From the NCBI RefSeq assembly GCF_003570705.1, contig NZ_QWVT01000012.1:17869-81868 (forward strand): a stretch of DNA of 64,000 bases. The letters are read 5' to 3'. The stretch is from Mesobacillus zeae. Lineage in GTDB: Bacteria > Bacillota > Bacilli > Bacillales > Cytobacillaceae. Of this stretch, positions 9,601 through 18,713 are shown in pieces (position 1 is the first letter of the stretch; each line of letters begins with the position of its first letter). The notes beneath the pieces are model-generated. The model saw only the letters and a list, made by a program, of their open reading frames with translations. It did no database searches and was not told the DNA's origin. The position numbers and the translations under genes are program-made.

Positions 9601-9640
9601 GCTCCTTGCCCTTAAGTGGGCCGTCAGACCAAAAGGAGGT
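9601..9640 (+). promoter_or_regulatory. candidate S6:S18 autoregulatory leader of rpsF
   Basis: CTCCTT (9602-9607) can pair with AAGGAG (9633-9638), the ribosome-binding site of rpsF. Inside it GCCC / GGGC forms a second stem followed by CCG. A hairpin with an exposed CCG that masks the start region is what the known S6:S18-binding leader looks like. The pairing is seen; the regulatory role is inferred. Confidence 0.5.
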
Positions 9641-9647
9641 GACAGTG

Positions 9648-9935
9648 ATGAGAAAGTACGAAGTTATGTACATCATCCGACCAAATATTGAAGATGAGGC
9701 TAAAAAGGCTCTAGTTGAGCGCTTTGCCGGAATCCTTACAGATAATGGTGCGGAGATTACAGAAGCGAAAGACTGGGGCAAGCGCCGTCTTGCATACGAA
9801 ATCAATGATTTCCGCGATGGCTATTACCAACTAGTTCGCATCAGTTCTGAACCAGCAGCGGTTGAAGAATTCTCCCGTCTTGCTAAAATCAGCGAAGATA
9901 TCATTCGCCATATTGTTGTTAAAGAAGAAGAATAA
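9648..9935 (+). CDS. rpsF: 30S ribosomal protein bS6
   Basis: 95 residues beginning [20 protein letters not shown], a standard bS6 length. The start at 9648 follows AAAGGAGGTGACAGTG; an upstream in-frame ATG at 9591 would add 19 non-conserved residues encoded by the leader hairpin. S6 binds 16S rRNA together with S18 in the platform of the 30S subunit. It is first gene of the rpsF-ssb-rpsR operon. Confidence 0.98.
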   Translation: MRKYEVMYIIRPNIEDEAKKALVERFAGILTDNGAEITEAKDWGKRRLAYEINDFRDGYYQLVRISSEPAAVEEFSRLAKISEDIIRHIVVKEEE

Positions 9936-9967
9936 AACTATTTTCAAATATAACTTTCAGCTTTGAA

Positions 9968-9983
9968 TGTTTCACGTGAAACA
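9968..9983. promoter_or_regulatory. parS site 2 (between rpsF and ssb)
   Basis: TGTTTCACGTGAAACA, an exact 16-bp parS palindrome, placed in the 73-bp gap between rpsF and ssb, so ParB loading here would occur inside an operon leader. Confidence 0.95.
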
Positions 9984-10008
9984 TTGCTGGAGGAAGGAGT
10001 TGATTCTG

Positions 10009-10521
10009 ATGATGAACCGTGTAATTCTTGTCGGCCGCTTGACGAAGGATCCGGATTTGCGCTATACACCCAATGGCGTTGCTGTCGCATCCTTCACCCT
10101 TGCCGTAAACCGCCCGTTTACGAACCAGCAGGGAGAAAGGGAAGCAGACTTTATTAACTGTGTTGTTTGGCGTAGACCAGCTGAAAACGTTGCGAACTTC
10201 CTTAAAAAAGGAAATCTCGCAGGCGTTGATGGCCGTGTCCAGACTCGCAGCTACGAAGGACAGGACGGAAAACGTGTATATGTGACGGAAGTGCTCGCCG
10301 AGAGCGTCCAATTCCTTGAGCCAAAAGGCCAGGGTCAGGGGACAGACCGGGGATCGCAGCAGCAGCCATCTCGCCAGGGAGGGCAGGATTTCCCGTTTGG
10401 AAATCAGAATCAACGCCAAAACCAGAATCAAAACCAAAACCAGGGTTATACCCGGGTAGATGAGGATCCATTCGCAGGTGGCGGACAAATCGACATCTCG
10501 GATGATGATCTCCCATTTTAA
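10009..10521 (+). CDS. ssb: single-stranded DNA-binding protein SsbA
   Basis: 170 residues. The N-terminal OB fold ([20 protein letters not shown]... to VQFLEPK, about residues 1-107) is followed by a Gln/Asn/Gly-rich flexible linker and the acidic tip DISDDDLPF that recruits replication and repair proteins. Start at 10009 follows GGAGGAAGGAG; earlier in-frame codons would read through the parS site. The linker contains short NQ repeats (QNQNQNQ). It covers ssDNA at forks and repair sites and is co-transcribed with S6 and S18. Confidence 0.97.
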   Translation: MMNRVILVGRLTKDPDLRYTPNGVAVASFTLAVNRPFTNQQGEREADFINCVVWRRPAENVANFLKKGNLAGVDGRVQTRSYEGQDGKRVYVTEVLAESVQFLEPKGQGQGTDRGSQQQPSRQGGQDFPFGNQNQRQNQNQNQNQGYTRVDEDPFAGGGQIDISDDDLPF

Positions 10522-10560
10522 AACGTTTTTAATGAGCGTAAGTATATAATCATTTCATAA

Positions 10561-10818
<258 letters not shown>

Positions 10819-10834
10819 TTCATCAATGGCTATA

Positions 10835-10866
10835 AAAAGGCAGTGGGAGACCCCGCTGCCTTTTGT
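10835..10866 (+). terminator. terminator of the rpsF-ssb-rpsR operon
   Basis: Long stem AAAAGGCAGTGGG / CCCCGCTGCCTTTT with a tight AGA loop, ending in T residues. Confidence 0.85.
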
Positions 10867-10982
10867 CATATTCTTTTGGTCAGGTTCCCTGTTGAATGTA
10901 TGGAGAGGACTCGTTAAAATAACGTTATGGGCATCCGGAACAGTGCCCTTTTGCATGAAAGCTTGATAAAAGAGGTGAAGTC

Positions 10983-11930
10983 TTGAAAAATACATACAAA
11001 TTGACTGAAGGGGCGGCCCTGCTGGCAGTTTTTTCGGTGCTGCTGTTAATGACCCTGTACATCCCGGTGGTTGGATCGATAACCTCACTTTTCCTTCCGC
11101 TCCCATTTATCATGTACGCTGCTAAAAGCGGCTGGAAGAGCTCGGCTGTTTTTATGATAGCTGCAATCCTGCTCTCCCTTATTATCGGGTCATGGCTCGC
11201 TATTCCATTTACATTGTCGCTTGGACTGACAGGTATTGTCATGGGTTTGGCCATAAGGGAAAAGAAAAGCCGCCAAATGGTATATGTGGCAGGCTCGCTC
11301 GTTTTCCTCGTCAACATTGTCGCAATATATGGCATCTCCGTCAAGTTCTTTGATATCAATTTCATTAAAGAAATGATGGATGCACTCAGACGGTCAATAG
11401 ACATGTCTATCGGTATGCTTAAAGGGATGGGGCAGCCTGCCGATGAGAAAATGATTCAGCAGTGGACTGATTCAATCGATTTATTGGAAGTCCTGCTGCC
11501 AAGCCTATTCGTCATTTTTGCATTCGTAAATGTGCTCATCACCCAGCTCGTCTCCTTTCCAATCCTCAAGAGATTTGGGATCCAGATTGCAGGCTGGAAG
11601 CCATTCAGGGAAATTACGGTTCCCAAAAGCGTGCTCTGGTATTATTTACTGACACTTTTAGCTTCGATGCTATTCAAACCTGAAGAGGGAACATACTGGT
11701 ATATTGCACTTGCCAATCTTGTATTTATCCTGCAGTTCCTCATGGTTATTCAGGGTCTGTCATTCCTGTTCTATGTCGCCTATTTTAAAGGGTATTCGAA
11801 AGCATGGGCTGTTGCCGCAGCTTTCCTTGCTTTTCTGATTCCGATTGTTTTTTATATCATTAGGATATTAGGTATAATTGATATAGGTTTTGACTTGAGA
11901 AAAAGGCTGGGGAGAAATGATCAGAAATAA
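10983..11930 (+). CDS. yybS: YybS family membrane protein (DUF2232)
   Basis: 315-residue integral membrane protein with about eight hydrophobic segments, from a TTG start preceded by AGAGGTG. The N-terminus KLTEGAALLAVFSVLLLMTL and the mid-part LLPSLFVIFAFVNVLITQLV match the DUF2232/YybS family, which is found next to gdpP in most Bacilli. The molecular function is not established. It is probably co-transcribed with gdpP (20-bp gap) and rplI. Confidence 0.9.
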   Translation: MKNTYKLTEGAALLAVFSVLLLMTLYIPVVGSITSLFLPLPFIMYAAKSGWKSSAVFMIAAILLSLIIGSWLAIPFTLSLGLTGIVMGLAIREKKSRQMVYVAGSLVFLVNIVAIYGISVKFFDINFIKEMMDALRRSIDMSIGMLKGMGQPADEKMIQQWTDSIDLLEVLLPSLFVIFAFVNVLITQLVSFPILKRFGIQIAGWKPFREITVPKSVLWYYLLTLLASMLFKPEEGTYWYIALANLVFILQFLMVIQGLSFLFYVAYFKGYSKAWAVAAAFLAFLIPIVFYIIRILGIIDIGFDLRKRLGRNDQK

Positions 11931-11950
11931 CTGCACTGGGAGCTGAGCAA

Positions 11951-13924
11951 ATGCCTTCATATTTGGAAAGGCGGCAAATACGCTATCCCATGTACGGATT
12001 AATGGCTGTTACCCTGTTTATTCTGGGAGGACTGTCTTACTATAATCTCGCGCTTGGGGCAATAGGATTCGTTATTACCGCCATCCTGATTTACTTTTTG
12101 TTTCAGGTTAATTTTAAATTCAGGAAAGAAACGGAAGAGTATATTTCAACCTTGTCCTACCGCGTCAAAAAGGTAGGGGAAGAAGCTTTAATGGAGATGC
12201 CGATTGGAATCATGCTGATCAATGATGATTATTTCGTTGAATGGACCAATCCGTTTATGGCTTCATGCTTTCAGGAGGATACTCTTGTCGGCAGGTCGCT
12301 GTATGATGTAGCTGAAGCTGTTGTTCCATTAATCAAGCAGGAAGTGGAAACGGAAATCATTTCACTTCATGACCGCAAATTCCGGGTGATCCATAAAACG
12401 GAAGAGCGCCTCCTGTACTTTTTCGATGTAACGGAACAGACAGAAATTGAAAAAATGTATAATGATGAACGGACCGTCATATCCATCATTTATCTTGATA
12501 ACTATGATGAACTCACGCAGGGTATGGATGACCAGACACGAAGCAATTTGAATAATATTGTCACATCCATTCTCAATAAATGGGCCACGAATAATGGCGT
12601 TTTCCTTAAACGTATTTCCTCTGAACGCTATATTGGCGTCTTCAATGAGAGCATTCTCCATTTGCTTGAAAAGGGAAAATTCACCATACTGGATGAGGTA
12701 AGGGAGACCACTTCCAAGCAGAATGTGCCGCTGACGCTTAGCATAGGTGTTGGCACAGGCGTCTCGTCGCTGCCAGAACTGGGAACGCAGGCGCAATCCA
12801 GCCTTGATTTGGCTCTTGGCAGGGGCGGAGACCAGGTGTCCATCAAGCAGCCAAACGGGAAAGTCAAGTTCTACGGCGGGAAGACCAACCCGGTTGAAAA
12901 ACGGACCAGGGTAAGGGCAAGGGTGATTTCCCATGCGCTGAAGGAACTGATTACCGAAAGTGACAAAGTGCTGATCATGGGCCATAAGAACCCTGATATG
13001 GACGCAATCGGGTCCTGCATCGGGATATTAAAAGTAGCGCAAATGAATAAGCGTGATGGCTATATTGTCTATAACAAAAATGAAGCGGAATCAGGCGTAC
13101 GGAGAATGATGGATGAGATCAGGAATAACGAAGCTTTGTACGCTCGCTTTATAACGCCTGAACAGGCTTATGAGCTTTCCACGGACGATACGCTTCTCGT
13201 TGTTGTCGATACGCATAAGCCATCTCTTGTGATGGACGAAAGGCTGCTTAACAGGCTGGAAAAAGTGATTGTCATTGACCATCACCGCAGGGGAGAGGAA
13301 TTCATCAAAAACCCGATGCTGGTTTATATGGAACCTTATGCCTCCTCGACTGCGGAACTGGTAACTGAACTGCTCGAATACCAGCCGAAAAACGGTAAAA
13401 TTCAAATGCTTGAAGCAACGGCGCTGCTTGCCGGCATCATTGTGGATACAAAGAGCTTTACGCTGAGGACCGGTTCGAGGACGTTCGATGCCGCTTCCTA
13501 TTTACGGAGCCATGGAGCTGACACTGTCCTAGTGCAAAAGTTTTTAAAAGAGGATATCAAAACGTACATCAAACGTGCTAAAATCATCGAAAATGTGTAT
13601 TTTCACCGTGATGGAATTGTCATCGCAAGAGCTGACGACGATCAGATATGCGATCAGGTACTGATTGCCCAGTCAGCAGATACGCTCCTGACAATGGATA
13701 GTGTAACCGCATCCTTTGTCATCTCGAGGAGAGCTGACCAATTGGTTGGGATTAGCGCGCGCTCACTGGGAGAGGTCAATGTCCAGGTCATCATGGAACA
13801 TTTGAATGGCGGCGGCCATTTAACCAATGCGGCGACACAGCTTGCCGATATGTCGATGGACGAGGCTGAGGAAATGCTGAAAACGGCCATTGATGAATAT
13901 ATAGAAGGAGGAACAAAAGAATGA
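11951..13924 (+). CDS. gdpP: cyclic-di-AMP phosphodiesterase GdpP (YybT)
   Basis: 657 residues in the GdpP order: two N-terminal membrane helices (about 12-55), a PAS-like haem-binding domain (about 80-150), a degenerate GGDEF domain (about 170-300), and the DHH/DHHA1 phosphodiesterase. DHH motifs visible are [12 protein letters not shown] (near residue 343), VIDHHRRG (near 440) and GGGHLTNAA (near 620). It hydrolyses c-di-AMP to pApA, controlling potassium and osmolyte transport and cell-wall homeostasis. Its stop overlaps the rplI start by 4 bp (ATGA), so L9 synthesis is coupled to it. Confidence 0.96.
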   Translation: MPSYLERRQIRYPMYGLMAVTLFILGGLSYYNLALGAIGFVITAILIYFLFQVNFKFRKETEEYISTLSYRVKKVGEEALMEMPIGIMLINDDYFVEWTNPFMASCFQEDTLVGRSLYDVAEAVVPLIKQEVETEIISLHDRKFRVIHKTEERLLYFFDVTEQTEIEKMYNDERTVISIIYLDNYDELTQGMDDQTRSNLNNIVTSILNKWATNNGVFLKRISSERYIGVFNESILHLLEKGKFTILDEVRETTSKQNVPLTLSIGVGTGVSSLPELGTQAQSSLDLALGRGGDQVSIKQPNGKVKFYGGKTNPVEKRTRVRARVISHALKELITESDKVLIMGHKNPDMDAIGSCIGILKVAQMNKRDGYIVYNKNEAESGVRRMMDEIRNNEALYARFITPEQAYELSTDDTLLVVVDTHKPSLVMDERLLNRLEKVIVIDHHRRGEEFIKNPMLVYMEPYASSTAELVTELLEYQPKNGKIQMLEATALLAGIIVDTKSFTLRTGSRTFDAASYLRSHGADTVLVQKFLKEDIKTYIKRAKIIENVYFHRDGIVIARADDDQICDQVLIAQSADTLLTMDSVTASFVISRRADQLVGISARSLGEVNVQVIMEHLNGGGHLTNAATQLADMSMDEAEEMLKTAIDEYIEGGTKE

Positions 13925-14370
13925 GAGTCATTTTCTTGAAAGACGTAAAGGGAAAAGGTAAAAAAGGGGAAGTTAAAAATGTAGCGGACGGCTATGCGCA
14001 AAATTTCCTGCTCAAGCAAGGCCTTGCTTCCGAAGCAACAAACTCTGCAATGAGCTCATTGCAAGCGCAAAAGAAAAAAGAGGAAAAGTTGGCTGAGGAA
14101 GAACTTCAGCAAGCAAAAGCGCTTAAAGAGAAGATTGAAAACCTTACAGTGGAGCTTTCGGCTAAATCTGGTGAAGGCGGCCGCTTGTTTGGGTCAATCA
14201 CAAGCAAGCAGATTGCCGAAGAACTGCAGAAAAAGCACGGAATCAAGCTCGACAAGCGGAAAATCGAGCTAGAGGATGCCATCCGTTCACTAGGCGTGAC
14301 AAAGGTTCCTGTTAAGCTGCACACAGAAGTGACAGCAATAATGAATGTTCATGTAAAAGAAACCCACTAA
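13921..14370 (+). CDS. rplI: 50S ribosomal protein bL9
   Basis: 149 residues. The N-terminal rRNA-binding domain [30 protein letters not shown] is followed by the long connecting helix and the C-terminal domain containing [17 protein letters not shown]. The length and both domains are complete. It overlaps the gdpP stop codon. Confidence 0.98.
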   Translation: MRVIFLKDVKGKGKKGEVKNVADGYAQNFLLKQGLASEATNSAMSSLQAQKKKEEKLAEEELQQAKALKEKIENLTVELSAKSGEGGRLFGSITSKQIAEELQKKHGIKLDKRKIELEDAIRSLGVTKVPVKLHTEVTAIMNVHVKETH

Positions 14371-14530
14371 AATTGGCAGTTCATTTCAAACATAAACATG
14401 ATAAAATAAAATAAGCACGGGAAACGCGTATAACTGTTTTCCATGAGATGCGAAAAAATGTGATTGGTCTTTTAGCTGATCACTTTTTTTCTTGATATAG
14501 GAAAAACCCTCTAGTGAAGGAGGTTTGCGG

Positions 14531-15895
14531 ATGAATGATCTATATGCAGACCGGATGCCCCCCCAGAATATTGAGGCCGAGCAGGCGGTTCTGGGCGCCA
14601 TTTTTCTTGAGCCGTCAGCGTTGACGGTGGCTTCCGAAGTGCTGATACCGGAAGACTTTTACCGGGCAGCCCATCAAAAAATATTTGACGTCATGCTGAT
14701 TCTCAGTGACCGCGGCAAGGCGGTTGACTTGATTACCGTAACGGAAGAACTCGCCGCAGCCAAGCTTCTGGAGGATACTGGCGGTGTCAGCTATCTGAGC
14801 GAGCTGGCTGCTTCTGTTCCGACTGCGGCCAATATAGAATACTATGCCCGGATTGTCGAAGAGAAATCGCTTCTCAGGCGTCTAATCCGGACGGCAACAT
14901 CCATTGCCTCGGATGGTTACTCGAGAGAAGACGAGGTTGAAGCGCTCTTAGGTGAAGCGGAAAAGAGCATCCTTGAAGTTGCCCAGCGGAAAAATGCAGG
15001 GGCTTTCCATAATATTAAAGATGTTCTTGTAAGGACATACGATAATATCGAACTTCTCCATAACCGAAAAGGCGATATTACCGGAATTGCAACAGGTTTT
15101 TTTGAGCTTGATAGAATGACAGCAGGTTTTCAGAGGAACGACTTGATCATCGTGGCAGCCCGTCCATCAGTGGGTAAAACGGCATTTGCCCTTAATATCG
15201 CCCAGAACGTAGCGACAAAGACAGGGGAAAACGTGGCTATTTTTAGCCTGGAAATGGGGGCGGAGCAGCTTGTCATGAGGATGCTCTGTGCTGAGGGGAA
15301 TATCAACGCCCAGAACCTGAGAACAGGCTCATTGACGGATGACGATTGGGGAAAGCTGACGATGGCCATGGGAAGCCTATCGAATGCTGGAATTTTCATT
15401 GATGACACGCCAGGTGTCCGCATTAGCGAAATCCGCTCAAAATGCAGGCGGCTTAAGCAGGAGCGGGGCCTCGGAATGATCCTGATCGACTATTTGCAGC
15501 TGATCCAGGGAAACGGCCGTTCCGGCGAAAACCGTCAGCAGGAAGTCTCCGAAATTTCGCGTTCCCTTAAATCGCTGGCAAGGGAGCTTGAAGTGCCTGT
15601 CATTGCGCTTTCCCAGTTGTCCCGGGGTGTGGAGCAGAGGCAGGACAAACGGCCGATGATGTCCGATATCCGTGAATCGGGGAGTATCGAGCAGGATGCC
15701 GATATCGTGGCATTTCTTTACCGTGATGATTATTATGATAAAGAATCAGAGAATAAGAATATTATCGAAATCATTATTGCCAAGCAGCGGAATGGTCCGG
15801 TTGGCACAGTCCAGCTGGCATTCGTGAAAGAATACAATAAGTTCGTCAATCTTGAAAAACGTTTTGACGACTCGGCGGTTCCTCCGGGAGCATAG
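14531..15895 (+). CDS. dnaC: replicative DNA helicase DnaC (DnaB family)
   Basis: 454 residues, equal to B. subtilis DnaC. The N-terminal DnaB domain (PPQNIEAEQAVLGAIFLEP) is followed by the RecA-like motor with Walker A ARPSVGKTAFAL at about 210, Walker B LILIDYLQLIQG (mid-400s in base context, near residue 316), and DIRESGSIEQDADIV near the end. Starts at the ATG at 14531 after GGAGGTTTGCGG; a TTG two codons upstream is a poorer choice. It unwinds DNA at the fork as a hexamer loaded by DnaI. Confidence 0.97.
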   Translation: MNDLYADRMPPQNIEAEQAVLGAIFLEPSALTVASEVLIPEDFYRAAHQKIFDVMLILSDRGKAVDLITVTEELAAAKLLEDTGGVSYLSELAASVPTAANIEYYARIVEEKSLLRRLIRTATSIASDGYSREDEVEALLGEAEKSILEVAQRKNAGAFHNIKDVLVRTYDNIELLHNRKGDITGIATGFFELDRMTAGFQRNDLIIVAARPSVGKTAFALNIAQNVATKTGENVAIFSLEMGAEQLVMRMLCAEGNINAQNLRTGSLTDDDWGKLTMAMGSLSNAGIFIDDTPGVRISEIRSKCRRLKQERGLGMILIDYLQLIQGNGRSGENRQQEVSEISRSLKSLARELEVPVIALSQLSRGVEQRQDKRPMMSDIRESGSIEQDADIVAFLYRDDYYDKESENKNIIEIIIAKQRNGPVGTVQLAFVKEYNKFVNLEKRFDDSAVPPGA

Positions 15896-15898
15896 CCT

Positions 15899-15928
15899 AA
15901 AGCCTTGCCCATTGGGCAGGGCTTTTTC
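15899..15928 (+). terminator. terminator after dnaC
   Basis: Stem AAAGCCTTGCCC / GGGCAGGGCTTT with loop ATT and a following T run. Confidence 0.85.
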
Positions 15929-16000
15929 CATGGGATGAAACAGTTTTTTACCATGGTACTTTTATGAATGACAGGAAATAAAAGCGGGAATCCTATACAT

Positions 16001-16040
16001 ATAACGAACGTACAATGTTTTTTTAATATTATTGTTCGGG
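16001..16040 (+). promoter_or_regulatory. paired PurBoxes upstream of purA
   Basis: CGAAC at 16005-16009 and its inverted partner GTTCG at 16034-16038 sit in AT-rich flanks (the second reads AACCCGAACAAT on the minus strand, close to the PurR box AWWWCCGAACWWT). Two inverted boxes about 16-25 bp apart upstream of purA are the PurR operator arrangement known in B. subtilis. Confidence 0.65.
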
Positions 16041-16138
16041 TTTTGTTGATTTTTTTTCTGTTAACTGTTAAAATTGATTTGTTTCAGTCGGAAAAAAGTA
16101 ATTTTATATACAAAGTAACTTTGGAGGTGCTTCTGAAC

Positions 16139-17431
16139 ATGTCATCAGTAGTAGTTGTTGGGTCACAATGGGGAGACGAAGGAAAAGGCAAAATTACCGA
16201 CTTTTTATCGGAAAATGCCGAAGTGGTAGCCCGTTACCAGGGCGGAAACAATGCAGGCCATACAATTAAATTCAACGGAGAAACTTACAAGCTCCATTTG
16301 ATTCCATCCGGCATTTTCTATCAGGATAAAATTTGTGTGATCGGCAACGGAATGGTTGTCGACCCGAAAGCACTTGTTAAGGAACTAGCCTATATCCATG
16401 AAAAAGGTGTCTCTACGGACAATCTGCGCATCAGCAACCGTGCCCATGTCATCCTTCCGTACCATTTAAAACTTGATGAGGTGGAAGAAGCTCGAAAAGG
16501 CGACAACAAAATCGGTACGACCAAAAAAGGAATCGGACCGGCTTATATGGATAAAGCAGCCCGTATGGGTATCAGGATTGCTGACCTACTTGACCGCGAA
16601 ACATTCGAAGAAAAGCTTGCACGCAATCTTGAAGAAAAAAACCGTCTGCTTGAACGGATGTATGAGACAGATGGCTTTAAACTCGAAGATATTTTTGAGG
16701 AATACTATGAATACGGACAGCAAATCGCTAAATACGTTTGCGACACATCTGTTGTCTTGAACGACGCGCTTGATGACGGCCGCAGGGTGCTGTTCGAAGG
16801 TGCGCAGGGTGTCATGCTTGATATCGATCAAGGTACTTATCCGTTTGTTACATCGTCCAACCCTGTTGCCGGCGGAGTCACAATTGGATCCGGTGTAGGA
16901 CCAAGCAAGATCACTCATGCTGTCGGCGTCTGCAAAGCCTATACGACAAGAGTGGGAGATGGCCCGTTTCCGACAGAGCTTAACAACGAGATCGGCAACC
17001 AAATCCGTGAAGTGGGACGCGAATATGGCACAACAACTGGACGCGCCCGCCGTGTCGGCTGGTTTGACAGTGTCGTTGTCCGCCATGCCCGCCGTGTGAG
17101 CGGCCTTACCGACCTGTCACTGAACTCAATTGACGTGCTGACAGGCATTCCAACATTGAAGATCTGTACAGCTTACCGCTACAAAGGCGAAATCATTGAA
17201 GAGTTCCCGGCAAGCCTGAAGGTACTCGCAGAGTGTGAACCAGTTTATGAAGAGCTTCCAGGCTGGACAGAAGACATCACAGGCTGCAAGTCACTGAGCG
17301 AGCTGCCTGAAAATGCCCGCCACTATCTTGAGCGTGTAACACAGCTTACAGGCATTCCATTGTCAATCTTCTCAGTAGGCCCTGACCGCAACCAGACAAA
17401 TGTGGTCCGCAGCCCATGGAGACAAAACTAA
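16139..17431 (+). CDS. purA: adenylosuccinate synthetase
   Basis: 430 residues from the ATG at 16139 ([21 protein letters not shown]), preceded by TTGGAGGTG; a longer in-frame extension upstream would cross the PurBoxes and is rejected. GDEGKGK is the GTP-binding P-loop of PurA. Later motifs include [31 protein letters not shown] and [10 protein letters not shown]. It catalyses GTP-dependent condensation of IMP with aspartate in AMP synthesis. It lies downstream of dnaC as in B. subtilis, with its own PurR control. Confidence 0.98.
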   Translation: MSSVVVVGSQWGDEGKGKITDFLSENAEVVARYQGGNNAGHTIKFNGETYKLHLIPSGIFYQDKICVIGNGMVVDPKALVKELAYIHEKGVSTDNLRISNRAHVILPYHLKLDEVEEARKGDNKIGTTKKGIGPAYMDKAARMGIRIADLLDRETFEEKLARNLEEKNRLLERMYETDGFKLEDIFEEYYEYGQQIAKYVCDTSVVLNDALDDGRRVLFEGAQGVMLDIDQGTYPFVTSSNPVAGGVTIGSGVGPSKITHAVGVCKAYTTRVGDGPFPTELNNEIGNQIREVGREYGTTTGRARRVGWFDSVVVRHARRVSGLTDLSLNSIDVLTGIPTLKICTAYRYKGEIIEEFPASLKVLAECEPVYEELPGWTEDITGCKSLSELPENARHYLERVTQLTGIPLSIFSVGPDRNQTNVVRSPWRQN

Positions 17432-17444
17432 ATTTATGGTAGTT

Positions 17445-17479
17445 AAAAGGAACCCCGTTATGCAGGGTTCCTTTTTTTA
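17445..17479 (+). terminator. terminator after purA
   Basis: Stem AAAGGAACCC / GGGTTCCTTT with a seven-T tail. Confidence 0.85.
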
Positions 17480-17572
17480 TTTGTTCGATAAATTTTTTGC
17501 TGCCTGGAACTTGTACTTTTCCCTTTGAAAAAGCGGGTGCTGAAAGAGTGTTGGTTGCCATATATTGTCTAA

Positions 17573-17698
17573 TTGTCCGAATCAGCCTGTTTCTTGTCCT
17601 AGTCACACGAATTTTTGTCCGAATCAACTGTTTTTTTGTCTTAATCTCTCTGATTTCTGTCCGAATCACGTTATTTCCCGAGAGAAAGATACTATTTC
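17573..17698. repeat. 21-bp tandem repeat, six degenerate units
   Basis: Six consecutive 21-bp units begin at 17573, 17594, 17615, 17636, 17657 and 17678. Units 1, 3 and 5 share TGTCCGAATCA followed by a T-rich tail; units 2, 4 and 6 are more diverged. It fills part of the roughly 600-bp gap between purA and the tRNAs. In both directions short reading frames cross it (the minus strand gives a repetitive Arg/Ile/Thr-rich peptide), but none has a convincing start, so I treat it as non-coding. Confidence 0.8.
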
Positions 17699-17939
17699 CC
17701 GAAAAAATACTCCTTTCCTCCAGGAAAAGGGAGCAATTATAGATGAATTTATTGCTTCTACTTTATTTTTAATAAAACTCAAAGAGTGGAAGGTAAATTT
17801 ACCGTATCAAACGGGCGCTTTCATGCATCAAAGAAATGTCATATTTTTACAAATAGATGGATCGTGAAGTAAAAAAGGGGGTTAATCTCTTATTCTTGTG
17901 AAATAGATTAAAAAAGGATATATATTTTTATAAAAAACC

Positions 17940-17969
17940 TTGTACATAAATTAGTCCCTATGTTAATAT
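17940..17969 (+). promoter_or_regulatory. candidate promoter of the tRNA cluster
   Basis: -35 TTGTAC (17940-17945), 18-bp spacer, -10 TAATAT (17964-17969), about 60 bp before tRNA-Lys. The rest of 17700-18030 shows no gene. Confidence 0.5.
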
Positions 17970-18030
17970 AAAAAAGTCGTTTCCGAAAGGCTCGCTTTTA
18001 GTCGAAACATGACACAATCTCATATTTTAT

Positions 18031-18106
18031 GAGCCATTAGCTCAGTTGGTAGAGCATCTGACTTTTAATCAGAGGGTCGAAGGTTCGAGTCCTTCATGGC
18101 TCACCA
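18031..18106 (+). tRNA. tRNA-Lys(UUU)
   Basis: 76-nt cloverleaf: acceptor GAGCCAT/ATGGCTC, D-loop AGCTCAGTTGGTAGAGC, anticodon loop CTTTTAA (anticodon TTT), T-loop GGTTCGAGTCC, encoded CCA end. Confidence 0.97.
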
Positions 18107-18117
18107 TTTCTTTCTGT

Positions 18118-18189
18118 GGCCCCTTGGTCAAGCGGTTAAGACACCGCCCTTTCACGGCGGTAACACGGGTTCGAATCCCGTAGGGGTCA
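18118..18189 (+). tRNA. tRNA-Glu(UUC)
   Basis: 72-nt cloverleaf: acceptor GGCCCCT/AGGGGTC with one G-T pair, anticodon arm CCGCC CTTTCAC GGCGG (anticodon TTC), T-arm CGGGTTCGAATCCCG. The CCA end is not encoded. Confidence 0.96.
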
Positions 18190-18254
18190 CTTTACATATT
18201 TTTCACTGGGGCGATGGTGATCACCCCGCGATGTAAAGAATTGAATATTGTTAT

Positions 18255-18327
18255 GGCTTGGTAGCTCAGTCGGTAGAGCAATGGACTGAAAATCCATGTG
18301 TCGGCGGTTCGATTCCGTCCCAAGCCA
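18255..18327 (+). tRNA. tRNA-Phe(GAA)
   Basis: 73-nt cloverleaf: acceptor GGCTTGG/CCAAGCC, D-loop AGCTCAGTCGGTAGAGC, anticodon loop CTGAAAA (anticodon GAA), T-loop GGTTCGATTCC. CCA not encoded. Confidence 0.97.
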
Positions 18328-18328
18328 T

Positions 18329-18369
18329 TAAAAAAGGGAGCGTGTAATCAGTACATGTTCCTTTTTTTC
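18329..18369 (+). terminator. terminator of the tRNA cluster
   Basis: Imperfect stem AAAAAGGGAGCGTGTA / TACATGTTCCTTTTT with a long T run. Confidence 0.75.
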
Positions 18370-18375
18370 TATTTT

Positions 18376-18392
18376 TGTAACACTTCTGTAAT
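18376..18392 (+). promoter_or_regulatory. WalR box upstream of the M23 peptidase gene
   Basis: TGTAAC, five bases, TGTAAT: an exact match to the WalR direct-repeat consensus TGTWAH-N5-TGTWAH. It lies about 320 bp before the peptidase start at 18714, in an otherwise gene-free stretch (18370-18713). WalR controls cell-wall hydrolases, so an M23 target fits. The distance is long, so the promoter may be well upstream of the gene. Confidence 0.6.
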
Positions 18393-18713
18393 CAAACAGT
18401 AAATAATACTATTAACCTCTGTATAACAGTAGTTACTAAAATACCCTCTCTCTTTATCCTCATTATGCAACGCAGACCCTTGCTACTTCTCGTTTTTTCG
18501 ACTATTTTCTACAATTTTCACATTTAGCCTTTTTCCTGCTAATTGTTAGAAAAAGCAGGTTCATGTCAGCTATTATACATTTTTGTTACATCATGAAGAC
18601 TGGTAATCTTTTTAAACAAGGATATGGTAATGTAATAGGGGATTGATTTTTTAAAATATTAGTCAATTGGTACTAGCCTATTACTGTGTTTACTGTACCT
18701 GCAGGAGGATAAG

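Noticed and set aside
16001..16138. The purA reading frame is open 57 codons upstream of 16139.
   Set aside because: The extension crosses the PurBoxes, has no ribosome-binding site, and would exceed the family length of 430.
17346..17669. Minus-strand reading frame of 107 codons with repeated Arg-Thr-x-Ile motifs.
   Set aside because: It is the translation of the 21-bp tandem repeat and overlaps the 3' end of purA. No ribosome-binding site or known homology.
17678..17705. Two ATTTCCCG half-sites, possible Noc sites.
   Set aside because: Only half of the palindrome is present in each case.
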